Source of the DNA: CAZKEW01 sp964580435
Lineage (GTDB): Bacteria > Acidobacteriota > Aminicenantia > Aminicenantales > UBA8522
NCBI GenBank assembly: GCA_964580435.1
Contig: CAZOKP010000070.1
Span: forward strand, 1-14,295
Length of the DNA stretch: 14,295 nucleotides
Direction: 5' to 3'
In this document: positions 8,156 to 14,295 of the stretch, piece by piece
How positions within the stretch are numbered: the stretch's first letter is position 1
Layout: every line of letters begins with the position of its first letter
The notes under the pieces: model-generated
Seen by the model: the letters and a program-made list of their open reading frames with translations, nothing else
What the model was told of the DNA's origin: nothing
Database searches by the model: none
Made by a program: the position numbers and the translations under genes

Positions 8156-9157
8156 TTTTGCGGCGGGATCGATGTCGGCGGGACGAAGATCGCATCCGCG
8201 CTGTTCACGGAAGACGGAAAGATGACCGGCCGGGGAAAAGTGGCCATCGAAAAAGGTCCCGCCGAGAAGCCGGTCCGGCAAATCATCAGGATCATCCATA
8301 AGCTTGCGGCTGAAGCCCGGAGGAAGAACGGGGAAATCCTGGCTATCGGAATATGCATTCCCGGAGTCGTCTTCCCGAAAAGCGGGCTTGTCTGGGCGCC
8401 CAACATTTCCGGCTGGGACCACTACCCCCTCCGTGACAGGTTGAGGGAAAAAACAAGCATTCCCCTCGTCCTCGACAGCGACCGCAGTGGTTATGTCCTG
8501 GGCGAGCAGTGGCTCGGCGTTGCCAAGGGGAAAAAGGATGTCGTCTTTTTAGCTGTTGGCACGGGCATTGGTGCGGGGATCCTCGCGGGAGGCCGGCTCA
8601 TCCAGGGCAGCGAAGACATTGCTGGCGCCGTGGGCTGGTTTGCCCTTGACCCCCATTTTAGAAGCGAATACGCGGCGATGGGCTGCTTCGAAGCGGAGGC
8701 TTCGGGAGCCTCTCTTGGCCGGAAAGCACGCCGGTTCCTTAAGGCCGGCGCGCCGTCACGGATGAAGGGCTTGATCAAAGGGAATATTGAAAATATAACC
8801 GCAGAGACAGTGGTTAACGCGGCGAGAGCAGGAGATCGGTTGGCCGGCTATCTCCTTGATTCGGCAGTCTCTTACCTGGCCATGGGAATCGCCAATATCG
8901 TCAGCATCCTAAACCCGGATATGGTCGTCCTGGGAGGCGGGTTGTTCCAGGCGGGCGACCTCTTGCTCAAGCCGATCAGAAAGGAATTCAAAAGATGGGC
9001 TCAGCCGCTGGCGGCCAAAAAAGTGAGAATAGAGCTTTCTTTGCTCGGAGAAAATACGGGCCTTTACGGCGCCGGAAAGCTGGCCTGGACGAGCGTTAAG
9101 GCAGGCGGATGCTTCAGTCCCCAGTCTGATAAAGGAGGCCGACGATGTCATCATTAG
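8156..9157 (+). CDS. ROK-family sugar kinase, 5' end missing in gap
   Basis: Cytoplasmic ATP-dependent sugar kinase of the ROK family (334 codons visible; perhaps 5-10 N-terminal residues lie in the gap). The ATP phosphate loop D-V-G-G-T-K is at 8171-8188, the catalytic Asp is the second Asp of D-S-D (8480-8482), G-T-G-I-G-A-G follows, and V-V-L-G-G-G-L is near the C-terminus. In this operon a GlcNAc or other hexose/amino-sugar kinase role is likely. Two hallmarks are missing. The usual E-x-G-H sugar/zinc motif reads G-A-V-G-W-F (8624-8641), and the CxCGxxGCxE zinc knuckle is reduced to a lone G-C-F-E. It could therefore be zinc-free, or have altered specificity. It overlaps the next gene by 13 nt in another frame. 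Confidence 0.88.
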   Translation, partial: FCGGIDVGGTKIASALFTEDGKMTGRGKVAIEKGPAEKPVRQIIRIIHKLAAEARRKNGEILAIGICIPGVVFPKSGLVWAPNISGWDHYPLRDRLREKTSIPLVLDSDRSGYVLGEQWLGVAKGKKDVVFLAVGTGIGAGILAGGRLIQGSEDIAGAVGWFALDPHFRSEYAAMGCFEAEASGASLGRKARRFLKAGAPSRMKGLIKGNIENITAETVVNAARAGDRLAGYLLDSAVSYLAMGIANIVSILNPDMVVLGGGLFQAGDLLLKPIRKEFKRWAQPLAAKKVRIELSLLGENTGLYGAGKLAWTSVKAGGCFSPQSDKGGRRCHH

Positions 9158-9921
9158 ATTACTTGAGCAAAATTCAATCCATTCTGGAGAAGATCAAGGT
9201 TAAGGAATCGGAGACTATCCAGCGGGCGGCTAGAATTATGGCTAAATCCATTCAGAGCGGCGGCAGGGTATACATGTTTGGAAGCGGGCACTCCGTCATC
9301 CCCGTCCTCGATATTTTTCCCCGCTATGGCAGCTTTGTCGGGTTCTTCCCGCTTTATGACCCGCGCCTGATGTGGTCGAACGTCATCGGCCCGGGAGGGG
9401 CACGGGAACTCCTCTGGCTCGAAGGCCGGGAGGGATACGCCAAGGTTTTTTTGCAGAGCTTCCCGCTCGAGCGTCGCGACTGCCTGCTCGTTTTCTCTCA
9501 CGGCGGGTTGAACGCAGCTCCCATCGAGATGGCCATGGAAGCCAAGAAAAAGGGGCTGAAGATTATCACGGTTTCCTCACATGCAAACCTCAAAGTCTCC
9601 AAGCCGAAGCATTCTTCGGGAAAATATCTTTCCGACCTGGCCGACGTGGCGATCGATAATTGCACTCCTCCCGAAGACGCGCTGGTAGATGTCGGGCAGG
9701 TGGAAAAGGTGGCGCCTGGCTCAACGGTCGCTGCGGTCACGATTGCTATGTGCCTTGTTGCTGAAACGGCCTTCGTATTGGCAAAGAAGGGGAAAGTGCC
9801 GCCGACGTTTGTTTCGCCGAATGTGCCGGGCGTTCCCAAGGGCCACATGGAGAGCGTATATGATGCGTTCTCAGAATTTTATTATCGAAGACCATGGAAA
9901 TCTCAAAAGAAAAAAGAATAA
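9145..9921 (+). CDS. SIS-domain phosphosugar-binding protein, UPF0309 type
   Basis: Cytoplasmic protein (258 aa) with one sugar-isomerase (SIS) domain, resembling the UPF0309 family whose activity is not firmly known. An N-terminal helical region (about 1-35) precedes the SIS core. Visible are G-S-G-H-S at 46-50, the segment S-H-G-G-L-N-A-A-P-I-E at 118-128 (where relatives read S-N-S-G-R-N-A-x-P-I-E), K-H-S-S-G-K at 155-160, and P-P-x-D-A-L-V near 175-181. Such domains bind phosphorylated sugars and catalyse isomerase, deaminase or etherase reactions. Coupling to a sugar kinase (13-nt overlap, AAGGAGG at 9132-9138) suggests it acts on that kinase's product. A glucosamine-6-phosphate deaminase/isomerase role is possible but unproven. 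It is the last gene before the repeat region. Confidence 0.85.
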   Translation: MSSLDYLSKIQSILEKIKVKESETIQRAARIMAKSIQSGGRVYMFGSGHSVIPVLDIFPRYGSFVGFFPLYDPRLMWSNVIGPGGARELLWLEGREGYAKVFLQSFPLERRDCLLVFSHGGLNAAPIEMAMEAKKKGLKIITVSSHANLKVSKPKHSSGKYLSDLADVAIDNCTPPEDALVDVGQVEKVAPGSTVAAVTIAMCLVAETAFVLAKKGKVPPTFVSPNVPGVPKGHMESVYDAFSEFYYRRPWKSQKKKE

Positions 9922-10010
9922 GCAAGTGGGGATTACCCTAAATAAGAAAAAGCTGGGGGCAGATGTTGATGCCCAATAATCTCGGCAATCTTTTTTGGCT
10001 GGGAAAGTCG

Positions 10011-10115
10011 GTCATTGCGAGGAGTGCAACGACGAAGCAATCCCTTTCCGAGGGAATCATTCTGTCCAAAGCGAAGCAATCTCAAACTGAGATTGCCGCG
10101 GCCAAGAGGCCTCGC
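10011..10115. repeat. CATTGCGAGG-type interspersed inverted repeat, right end lost in gap
   Basis: The element starts with GTCATTGCGAGG (10011-10022), runs through CGACGAAGCAATC, and ends at the gap with CCTCGC (10110-10115). CCTCGC is the reverse complement of GCGAGG at 10017-10022, so the lost bases are probably AATGAC. Inside is a perfect hairpin, GCAATCTCA (10076-10084) and TGAGATTGC (10088-10096), with a 3-nt loop. This CATTGCGAGG...GCAATC pattern is familiar as a scattered non-coding repeat (REP or MITE-like) in many uncultured bacterial genomes. A multi-copy repeat would also explain why the assembly broke here. Confidence 0.75.
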
Positions 10116-10215
10116 NNNNNNNNNNNNNNNNNNNNNNNNNNNNNNNNNNNNNNNNNNNNNNNNNNNNNNNNNNNNNNNNNNNNNNNNNNNNNNNNNNNNN
10201 NNNNNNNNNNNNNNN
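10116..10215. other. Assembly gap (100 N) inside the repeat
   Basis: Exactly 100 N, directly after the truncated right arm of the inverted repeat. The real distance between the SIS gene and the permease is unknown, and because the join is in a repeat it could be wrong. Confidence 0.97.
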
Positions 10216-10222
10216 AAGAGGG
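10216..10222 (+). promoter_or_regulatory. Ribosome binding site deciding the permease start
   Basis: AAGAGGG lies 5 nt before the ATG at 10228 and directly after the gap. It supports that ATG over the upstream in-frame reading through the N run. Confidence 0.55.
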
Positions 10223-10227
10223 TAGAA

Positions 10228-11427
10228 ATGGAAATAACGGATGCGGACAATGAACGAAAGCAGGCCGGCGTCCGGCCGCTGATGTCCTCTGCGTGCGCCG
10301 GCATTTTCGTCTTCGGCATCGTCATGGCCATCCTCGGGGCCATCTTGCCGTCTCTCTTTTCCCGGATCCAGTTCAACAAGAGCGAGGCCGGCAACCTCTT
10401 TTTTTACATGAACCTGGCTATGCTGGCCATGTCCGTCTTTTTCGGTCCGATCGTCGACCGGTTCGGCTACAAGATCTTCCTTGCGCTCAGCTCACTGCTT
10501 GTCGCGTTGTCGCTTGTTCTCTTTAACATGGCCTCGACGTATTCTTTCCTCATCCTGGCTGCCGTGCTTCTCGGGTTTGGGGGAGGGGGACTCAACGGCG
10601 GCTCGAATGCCTTGACCAGCGACCTTTATCCGGAGCGGCGGAGCGCCGCCCTCAACCTGCTGGGCATTTTCTTCGGGTTCGGCGCCCTGACCATTCCTTT
10701 TCTCATCGGCACGCTGCTCGGGACGATCGGCCTGAGCGCCATATTGATCGTTGCCGTTCTTTTGAGCCTGGTTCCGTTTGCACTTTTTCTGCTGCTGCGA
10801 TTTCCACTGGCCAAGCAAGCGCAGGGATTTCCTCTCCGTCAGGCCGCCAGCGTCGTGGGCCATCCGCTTCTCTGGCTGTGCGGGTTTCTGCTGTTTTTCG
10901 AGTCCGGGAACGAGTTTACCATCGGCGGCTGGACGTCCACTTATCTCAACGAATATTTCCATTTGACGCCTACGACGGCCTCATTTGTCCTGGCCGGGTA
11001 CTGGGCGGCCATAATGATCGGCCGTCTCATCGTTATCAGGCTTGTCCGGGTCGTGAGGAATGAGACCTTGATTCTCGGGAGCGCGATTCTGGCCCTTATT
11101 GCCGCTGTTATCATGGTCGCTTCGCCATCGGGCGGACTGGCCGGGTTCGGCGCGGTTTTGATCGGCCTGGGATTTGCCGCCATTTATCCGACAACCCTAG
11201 CCATCGTCGGCGAAGCATTTCCCGGGTTATCGGGGACCGCCTTCTCTGTCATCTTTGTGATCGGGCTTGCGGGCGGAATGACCGCCCCCTGGCTGACCGG
11301 GAAGGTAGCCATGGCCTCGAGCCTCCGCCAAGGTTTCTTCATTCCTGTGGTGTGCTGCGCGATGATCGTCTTGCTTCAGCTAGTGATTATGCAGGTTTTG
11401 AAGCGCCGCAACGCGACTCCAGCGTGA
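10228..11427 (+). CDS. MFS permease, probable sugar transporter
   Basis: Integral inner-membrane transporter of the major facilitator superfamily (399 aa, the normal size for about 12 membrane helices). Hydrophobic helices start at about 20 and continue to about 390, with a charged central loop near 192-206. The loop 2-3 signature G-P-I-V-D-R-F-G-Y-K is at 73-82. The helix around 222-240 (F-F-E-S-G-N-E-F-T-I-G-G-W) resembles the equivalent acidic helix of fucose/glucose-type permeases, which suggests a sugar-proton symporter. With GH18, ROK and NagA genes nearby, GlcNAc or another released monosaccharide is the likely cargo, but substrate cannot be read from the sequence. Whether it belongs to the upstream operon is unclear because of the repeat and gap before it. 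Confidence 0.85.
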   Translation: MEITDADNERKQAGVRPLMSSACAGIFVFGIVMAILGAILPSLFSRIQFNKSEAGNLFFYMNLAMLAMSVFFGPIVDRFGYKIFLALSSLLVALSLVLFNMASTYSFLILAAVLLGFGGGGLNGGSNALTSDLYPERRSAALNLLGIFFGFGALTIPFLIGTLLGTIGLSAILIVAVLLSLVPFALFLLLRFPLAKQAQGFPLRQAASVVGHPLLWLCGFLLFFESGNEFTIGGWTSTYLNEYFHLTPTTASFVLAGYWAAIMIGRLIVIRLVRVVRNETLILGSAILALIAAVIMVASPSGGLAGFGAVLIGLGFAAIYPTTLAIVGEAFPGLSGTAFSVIFVIGLAGGMTAPWLTGKVAMASSLRQGFFIPVVCCAMIVLLQLVIMQVLKRRNATPA

Positions 11428-11441
11428 AGGTGTCGCGCTTT

Positions 11442-11465
11442 AAAAAGCCCGCCCGGCAGAACGGG
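11442..11465 (-). terminator. Weak candidate terminator for the toxin-antitoxin pair
   Basis: On the minus strand a short C-C-C-G / C-G-G-G stem (4 bp, loop of 6 nt) is followed by CGGGC and five T. It lies 37 nt past the toxin stop, in the 74-nt space between convergent genes. The stem is short, so support is weak. Confidence 0.25.
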
Positions 11466-11501
11466 AGTAAAATTGTGAGTTATGGCCCTCGAGCCTTCGA
11501 T

Positions 11502-11885
11502 CTATCTTCGCTTTGATTTGGGTAGGAATTTCACACCCTGGATGCCTTTAAAATCAGCATCCTGCGTCCAGATTGTAGCGTCGTGCATCGTTCCAGTGGC
11601 CAGAATGATGCTGTCTGCCATGGGGAGCTTGTGGTCCAGGCTCAACTGGGCGGCTTGCAGCGCGATTTCTGAAGTTAATTCCACAACATTTCCTTGGCTC
11701 ATCAGAGCTGCTGCCTGGAGCGCGTCGGTTTCGTCGCGCTCGCGAAGAACGACTTTGAAGACTTCGTAGAGGCAAAGGGTCGGGACGATTAGGTTTTCAG
11801 GATTCATTAGAGGTTTTTCGAATGACGTTGCATCGGGGCCGTCCGAGAAATATTCCAGCCATCCTGACGAGTCCACGAGGTTCAT
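11502..11885 (-). CDS. vapC: VapC-type PIN-domain toxin
   Basis: Small PIN-domain ribonuclease (127 aa), the typical size of VapC toxins, which cut specific RNAs in the cytoplasm and stop growth when not bound by their antitoxin. The acidic metal-binding set is visible: D5 in L-V-D-S-S, E41 in L-Y-E-V, D91 in M-A-D-S-I-I-L-A, and D109 or D111 in T-Q-D-A-D-F. All are intact, so the protein should be active. Its ATG overlaps the antitoxin stop by 4 nt (ATGA), showing translational coupling. The pair is on the strand opposite to its sugar-metabolism neighbours. Confidence 0.92.
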   Translation of the reverse strand: MNLVDSSGWLEYFSDGPDATSFEKPLMNPENLIVPTLCLYEVFKVVLRERDETDALQAAALMSQGNVVELTSEIALQAAQLSLDHKLPMADSIILATGTMHDATIWTQDADFKGIQGVKFLPKSKRR

Positions 11886-12088
11886 GTCCTGTCCCTTTCG
11901 CGGTCAAATTTCGTGTTGATGCCTTTGAGGTATCCCCGCATCTCGCTGACCTTGCGCTCGGGAATGAGTTCGACCCGGTTTCCGAAGGGGATGAGCTGGA
12001 TTCTTTGTCCGGGCTCGAGGTGAAGCGAGCGCCTTATTTTTTTGGGGATAACGATCTGATACTTGGGTGATATTTTCACAAGCTGCAT
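11882..12088 (-). CDS. vapB: AbrB/MazE-type antitoxin of the VapBC pair
   Basis: DNA-binding antitoxin (68 aa) with a swapped-hairpin AbrB fold: residues 1-45 read V-K-I-S-P-K-Y-Q-I-V-I-P-K-K-I-R, then L-E-P-G-Q-R-I, the standard signature. The charged C-terminal tail (about 46-68) would wrap the toxin. It should neutralise VapC and repress its own promoter. I place the start at the ATG at 12088, because the fold begins there and GGAG lies 10 nt upstream. A longer in-frame reading from 12151 adds 21 residues that do not fit the family and would start inside the -35 box. Confidence 0.9.
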   Translation of the reverse strand: MQLVKISPKYQIVIPKKIRRSLHLEPGQRIQLIPFGNRVELIPERKVSEMRGYLKGINTKFDRERDRT

Positions 12089-12098
12089 TTTACGTTTT

Positions 12099-12102
12099 CT
12101 CC
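12099..12102 (-). promoter_or_regulatory. Ribosome binding site deciding the antitoxin start
   Basis: GGAG on the minus strand, 10 nt before the ATG at 12088. It supports the 68-residue antitoxin over a longer in-frame reading. Confidence 0.5.
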
Positions 12103-12127
12103 ATCGATATATATATTGTAATACGAT
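12103..12127. promoter_or_regulatory. Possible AbrB-type operator
   Basis: An AT-rich stretch bounded by ATCG (12103-12106) and CGAT (12124-12127) gives an imperfect dyad that overlaps the -10 box of the antitoxin promoter. Such placement fits autorepression by the antitoxin. The dyad is short and imperfect. Confidence 0.25.
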
Positions 12128-12151
12128 AACCGCAGCGGCGAAAATTGTCAA
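12123..12151 (-). promoter_or_regulatory. Sigma-70 promoter of the toxin-antitoxin operon
   Basis: On the minus strand a perfect TTGACA (-35, 12146-12151) is followed after 17 nt by TATCGT (-10, 12123-12128, 4 of 6 matches). Transcription would begin near 12116, about 28 nt before the antitoxin ATG. Confidence 0.55.
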
Positions 12152-12227
12152 GAGTGTTTTTTCCGAGATACATATTTGGCACGCGGGTTTGAATTTTTGA
12201 GGGTTTCCTCAGAATAACCGATTGTTG

Positions 12228-12242
12228 TATAAATAAGGCGAG
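12228..12242 (+). promoter_or_regulatory. Possible -10 box and ribosome binding site of nagA
   Basis: TATAAA at 12228-12233 could be a -10 box, but no good -35 lies 16-18 nt upstream, and its start point would leave almost no leader. AAGGCGAG at 12235-12242 is a fair ribosome binding site, 8 nt before the ATG at 12251. The 162-nt space to the divergent antitoxin gene must hold the nagA promoter if the gene has its own. Confidence 0.3.
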
Positions 12243-12250
12243 AGTTCTCG

Positions 12251-13069
12251 ATGCCAAGAACCGCTCTTCGCGGAAATGTCGTTCTTCCGGATGGCGTCCG
12301 GAAGAACGGAGTTGTCGTTGTTGAAGATGAGAAAATCGCGGGCGTCTATTCTTCCCAGGAGAATCTTCCGATCGAAGATATCGCCTTCTTTGATTACGGC
12401 ACGCACTTTATCGCCCCCGGGCTCATTGACCTTCATCTGCATGGCGCGCTCGGGAAGGATGTCATGGACGGCCGAGCGCAAGGCCTCGGGGCCATCGCCG
12501 CCCATCAGGCCCGCTGCGGGGTTACCGGGTTTGTCCCCACCACGCTGGCCGCATCTTTGCCTTCGCTCCTAACGGCCGTCGAGTCCATAAAAACCGCCCG
12601 GAATTTGCGGCTCCCGTCTCAAATCCTGGGAGTTTATCTTGAGGGCCCTTTCTTGAATATTAAAAAGAGAGGTGCCCAAAATCCCGCCTTTATCAAGGAT
12701 GCGAGCGCCGCCGAGATCGACGCGTTGCTCGAGGCGGCTCGCGGATTAAAAGTCATCATGTCGCTGGCTCCGGAAGTCGGGAACAACGTCAGTTTTGTCC
12801 CCGGGCTTAAAAAAAGAGGAGCAGTGGTCGCAATCGGCCACACCGAAGCAACTTATGAGCAAGCCATTCGAAGTTTTGAGCGGGGGATTACACACGCGAC
12901 CCACCTCTTCAATGCCATGAGCGGGTTCCAGCCCAGGGAGCCCGGAGTCATCGGCGCCGTCCTGGATTCTGATAAAGTCACGGCTGAGGTCATAGCCGAT
13001 GGCATCCATGTTCACCCCGCTTCGTTGAGGATGGCGATTCGTCAGAAGGGCGTCGAGAGAATCTGCCTG
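12251..13069 (+). CDS. nagA: N-acetylglucosamine-6-phosphate deacetylase, 3' part lost in gap
   Basis: Cytoplasmic amidohydrolase that turns GlcNAc-6-phosphate into glucosamine-6-phosphate and acetate, the committed step of GlcNAc use. 273 residues are visible out of about 380. Metal and substrate residues appear in family order: H-L-H-G at 62-65, L-E-G-P-F with E131, G-H-T with H197, T-H-L-F-N-A-M with H218, and D-G-I-H-V-H-P at 250-256. The catalytic Asp, expected about 20 residues further on, falls in the gap. The N-terminus (about 1-55) is the small beta domain. The break is at an assembly gap rather than a stop or frameshift, so the gene is incomplete in the assembly, not shown to be broken. 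It lies apart from the kinase-SIS operon, beyond the permease and toxin-antitoxin pair. Confidence 0.93.
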
Positions 13070-13169
13070 NNNNNNNNNNNNNNNNNNNNNNNNNNNNNNN
13101 NNNNNNNNNNNNNNNNNNNNNNNNNNNNNNNNNNNNNNNNNNNNNNNNNNNNNNNNNNNNNNNNNNNNN
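13070..13169. other. Assembly gap (100 N) between convergent nagA and GNAT gene
   Basis: Exactly 100 N. The visible nagA lacks about 100 residues and the convergent gene lacks perhaps 30, together far more than 100 nt. The true gap must therefore be longer (roughly 400 nt or more) if both genes are whole. Confidence 0.95.
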
Positions 13170-14216
13170 CTCGTTGTCCTCGAGCTGCCAGCCCGTCTCG
13201 GCCCAGATGTAGCCTCTGCGGAAGGCATTTTCCTTGATCTTGGCGAAGAGCAGGAAGCTGAGGCCCGTGTTCCGGTACTCCGGAACGACGCCGAAGACGG
13301 GAACGCGCACGCTCTTGATTTTCCTCCGGCCGAGGAGGATCTTGAAGATCCCGAAAGGAAAGAGCCGGCCGTTCACCTTGATGAGGACCTCGTTGTAGTT
13401 CGGGATCCCGAAAGCGAACCCGACGGGTGTCCCGTCCTTTTCCTCGGCCAGGATGACGATCTCCGGGTCAGCCAGCTGGCTGAGCGCTTTCACCATGTGT
13501 TTCATCTCCAGGTCGGTCCAGGGAACGAAGCCCCAGTTCCTCACCCAGCCCTTATTGTAGATGGACTTGATTCTTTCGGCCTCTGCGTCCAGGTCCTTCA
13601 TGTTGATGACCCGGAGTGTCACCGGGAGAGTGGCCTGAGCATGGTCCATGACGGCCTGTGCCCTTGCCGGAGTCGGGTCACCCGTGAGCATATGGAAGGC
13701 GTAGAGGTCCCTGGCCTTGGCCAGACCGCAGGCCTCCATAAGTTCCAGATAATACCGCGGGTTATAGGGCATCATGGGAACGGGCGGCGAGTCGAAACCC
13801 TCCAGCAGGAAGGCGCATTCGTCGTTGAGAGAGAGGTTGACCGTCCCCCGGAGTGTGTCCATGCCGCGGGCCTTTCCATAGGTGGCGACGGTGTCCAGGA
13901 GGGCCGCCGCAACCGCCCGGTCGTTCACACTCTCGTACATGCCGAAGAAGGCGATTTTTTCGTTCTGGAACTCATTATGGTAGCGGTCAAGGATGCCGGC
14001 AACGCGTCCCACCGGTTCAGCGCCGCGATAGGCCAGGAACAGATCCCTCTCGGCGTGTTCGAAGAACGGGTGCTTGCGGACGTTGAGTTTTTCCTTGACG
14101 TCCATCAACAAGGGGGGTACCCAGTTCGGGTCGCCCTTGTAGATTTTCCAGGGGAAATGAATGAACCGGCGGAACTCCGCTTTGGTCCGGACCTTCTCAA
14201 CACGGATGTCACTCAT
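13170..14216 (-). CDS. GNAT-fold acyltransferase-like protein, 3' end lost in gap
   Basis: Conserved protein with a GNAT (acetyl-CoA-dependent N-acyltransferase) fold; 349 residues are visible and the C-terminus is in the gap. The N-terminal part has F-I-H-F-P-W-K-I-Y-K-G-D-P-N-W-V-P-P (18-35) and an E-P-V-G-R-V-A-G-I segment (67-75) like the first strands of one GNAT domain. The C-terminal part has T-P-V-G-F-A-F-G (263-270) and the acetyl-CoA loop region V-F-G-V-V-P-E-Y-R-N-T-G (307-318) of a second, so two tandem GNAT-like halves are likely. L-E-D-N-E at the break resembles the usual last motif. The substrate is unknown. The ATG at 14216 is supported by GGGAG at 14223-14227. It is a single gene, convergent with nagA and with its own promoter, with no visible link to glycan use. 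Confidence 0.8.
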
Positions 14217-14237
14217 GGTTGACTCCCATTTTTTGTT

Positions 14238-14266
14238 TTTATAACAAAATGTTTTTTATTTTGCAA
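14238..14266 (-). promoter_or_regulatory. Sigma-70 promoter of the GNAT gene
   Basis: On the minus strand TTGCAA (-35, 14261-14266, 4 of 6 matches) and TATAAA (-10, 14238-14243, 5 of 6 matches) are 17 nt apart in a very AT-rich stretch. The predicted start near 14231 gives a leader of about 15 nt carrying the GGGAG ribosome binding site. Confidence 0.55.
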
Positions 14267-14295
14267 GAACAAAGGGCTCGGTTACTTCGCTACCT

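Larger units (their letters stand above)
9922..10227. other. Intergenic stretch with repeat and gap, no gene
   Basis: This stretch between the SIS gene and the permease holds the interspersed repeat (from 10011), a 100-N gap and a short leader with a ribosome binding site. I see no coding sequence in it and no convincing rho-independent terminator: the T6 run at 9991-9996 has no stable stem before it. The open frame that reads from 10015 through the gap is the permease frame extended by chance through repeat and N. Confidence 0.75.

Noticed and set aside
8030..8225. Open frames reading through the 100-N gap from the GH42 gene into the ROK region
   Set aside because: Translation of N as open codons is an artefact. 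GH42 ends at the gap edge and ROK is in a different frame.
9956..9996. Possible rho-independent terminator after the SIS gene
   Set aside because: GGGCA/TGCCC forms only a 5-bp stem and the T6 run is about 20 nt away, so the parts do not form a terminator.
10011..10115. CRISPR array
   Set aside because: The repeat is one palindromic element, without regularly spaced direct repeats or cas genes.
11822..12070. Plus-strand open frame across the toxin-antitoxin junction
   Set aside because: It is antisense to two well-supported coupled genes and has no family features of its own.
13497..14222. Open plus-strand frame of 241 codons opposite the GNAT gene
   Set aside because: The minus-strand reading has GNAT motifs, a ribosome binding site and a promoter, whereas this frame has none.

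Overview
The window is a bacterial scaffold fragment with three gaps of exactly 100 N (8056-8155, 10116-10215, 13070-13169). These are placeholder joins, so it is probably a draft or metagenome-assembled genome. GC content looks to be in the mid-50s by eye. The gene content (exported glycoside hydrolases, a Tat-exported GH105-like enzyme, a large GNAT-type protein) would fit an uncultured anaerobic polysaccharide degrader, for example Acidobacteriota or Candidatus Aminicenantes. That placement is an inference from protein flavour; no marker gene is present.

Region 1 (183-9921) looks like one plus-strand operon for breaking down a complex glycan. The order is NodB-like polysaccharide deacetylase, GH88/GH105-type unsaturated uronyl hydrolase, GH2 beta-mannosidase, GH18 chitinase/endo-N-acetylglucosaminidase-like lipoprotein, GH42-type beta-galactosidase, (gap), ROK sugar kinase, and a SIS-domain phosphosugar protein of the UPF0309 type. 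Visible spacings are 18, 16 and 9 nt, followed by a 4-nt ATGA overlap and a 13-nt overlap, so strong transcriptional and translational coupling is likely. The first five products carry export signals; the last two are cytoplasmic. A candidate sigma-70 promoter (TTGATT, 17 nt, TATAAA) lies just before the first gene.

Region 2 (9922-11427) holds an interspersed inverted-repeat element of the CATTGCGAGG type, broken by the second gap, and then an MFS permease that could import the released sugars. Region 3 (11502-12088, minus strand) is a complete AbrB/PIN toxin-antitoxin pair of VapBC type with a good promoter. Region 4 (12251-13069) is the N-terminal two thirds of N-acetylglucosamine-6-phosphate deacetylase (NagA), cut by the third gap. 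Region 5 (13170-14216, minus strand) is a GNAT-fold protein, also cut by that gap, with its own promoter.

Taken together, the proposed pathway is as follows. Exported enzymes remove acetyl, unsaturated uronyl, beta-mannosyl, beta-galactosyl and GlcNAc-linked parts of a heteroglycan. The MFS permease imports monosaccharides, the ROK kinase phosphorylates the amino sugar, NagA deacetylates it, and the SIS protein may act on the phosphosugar. The true substrate is unknown. N-glycan-like chains, a xanthan/gellan-like exopolysaccharide or a glycosaminoglycan-like polymer all fit part of the gene set. No polysaccharide lyase, SusC/SusD pair or transcription factor for the operon is visible.
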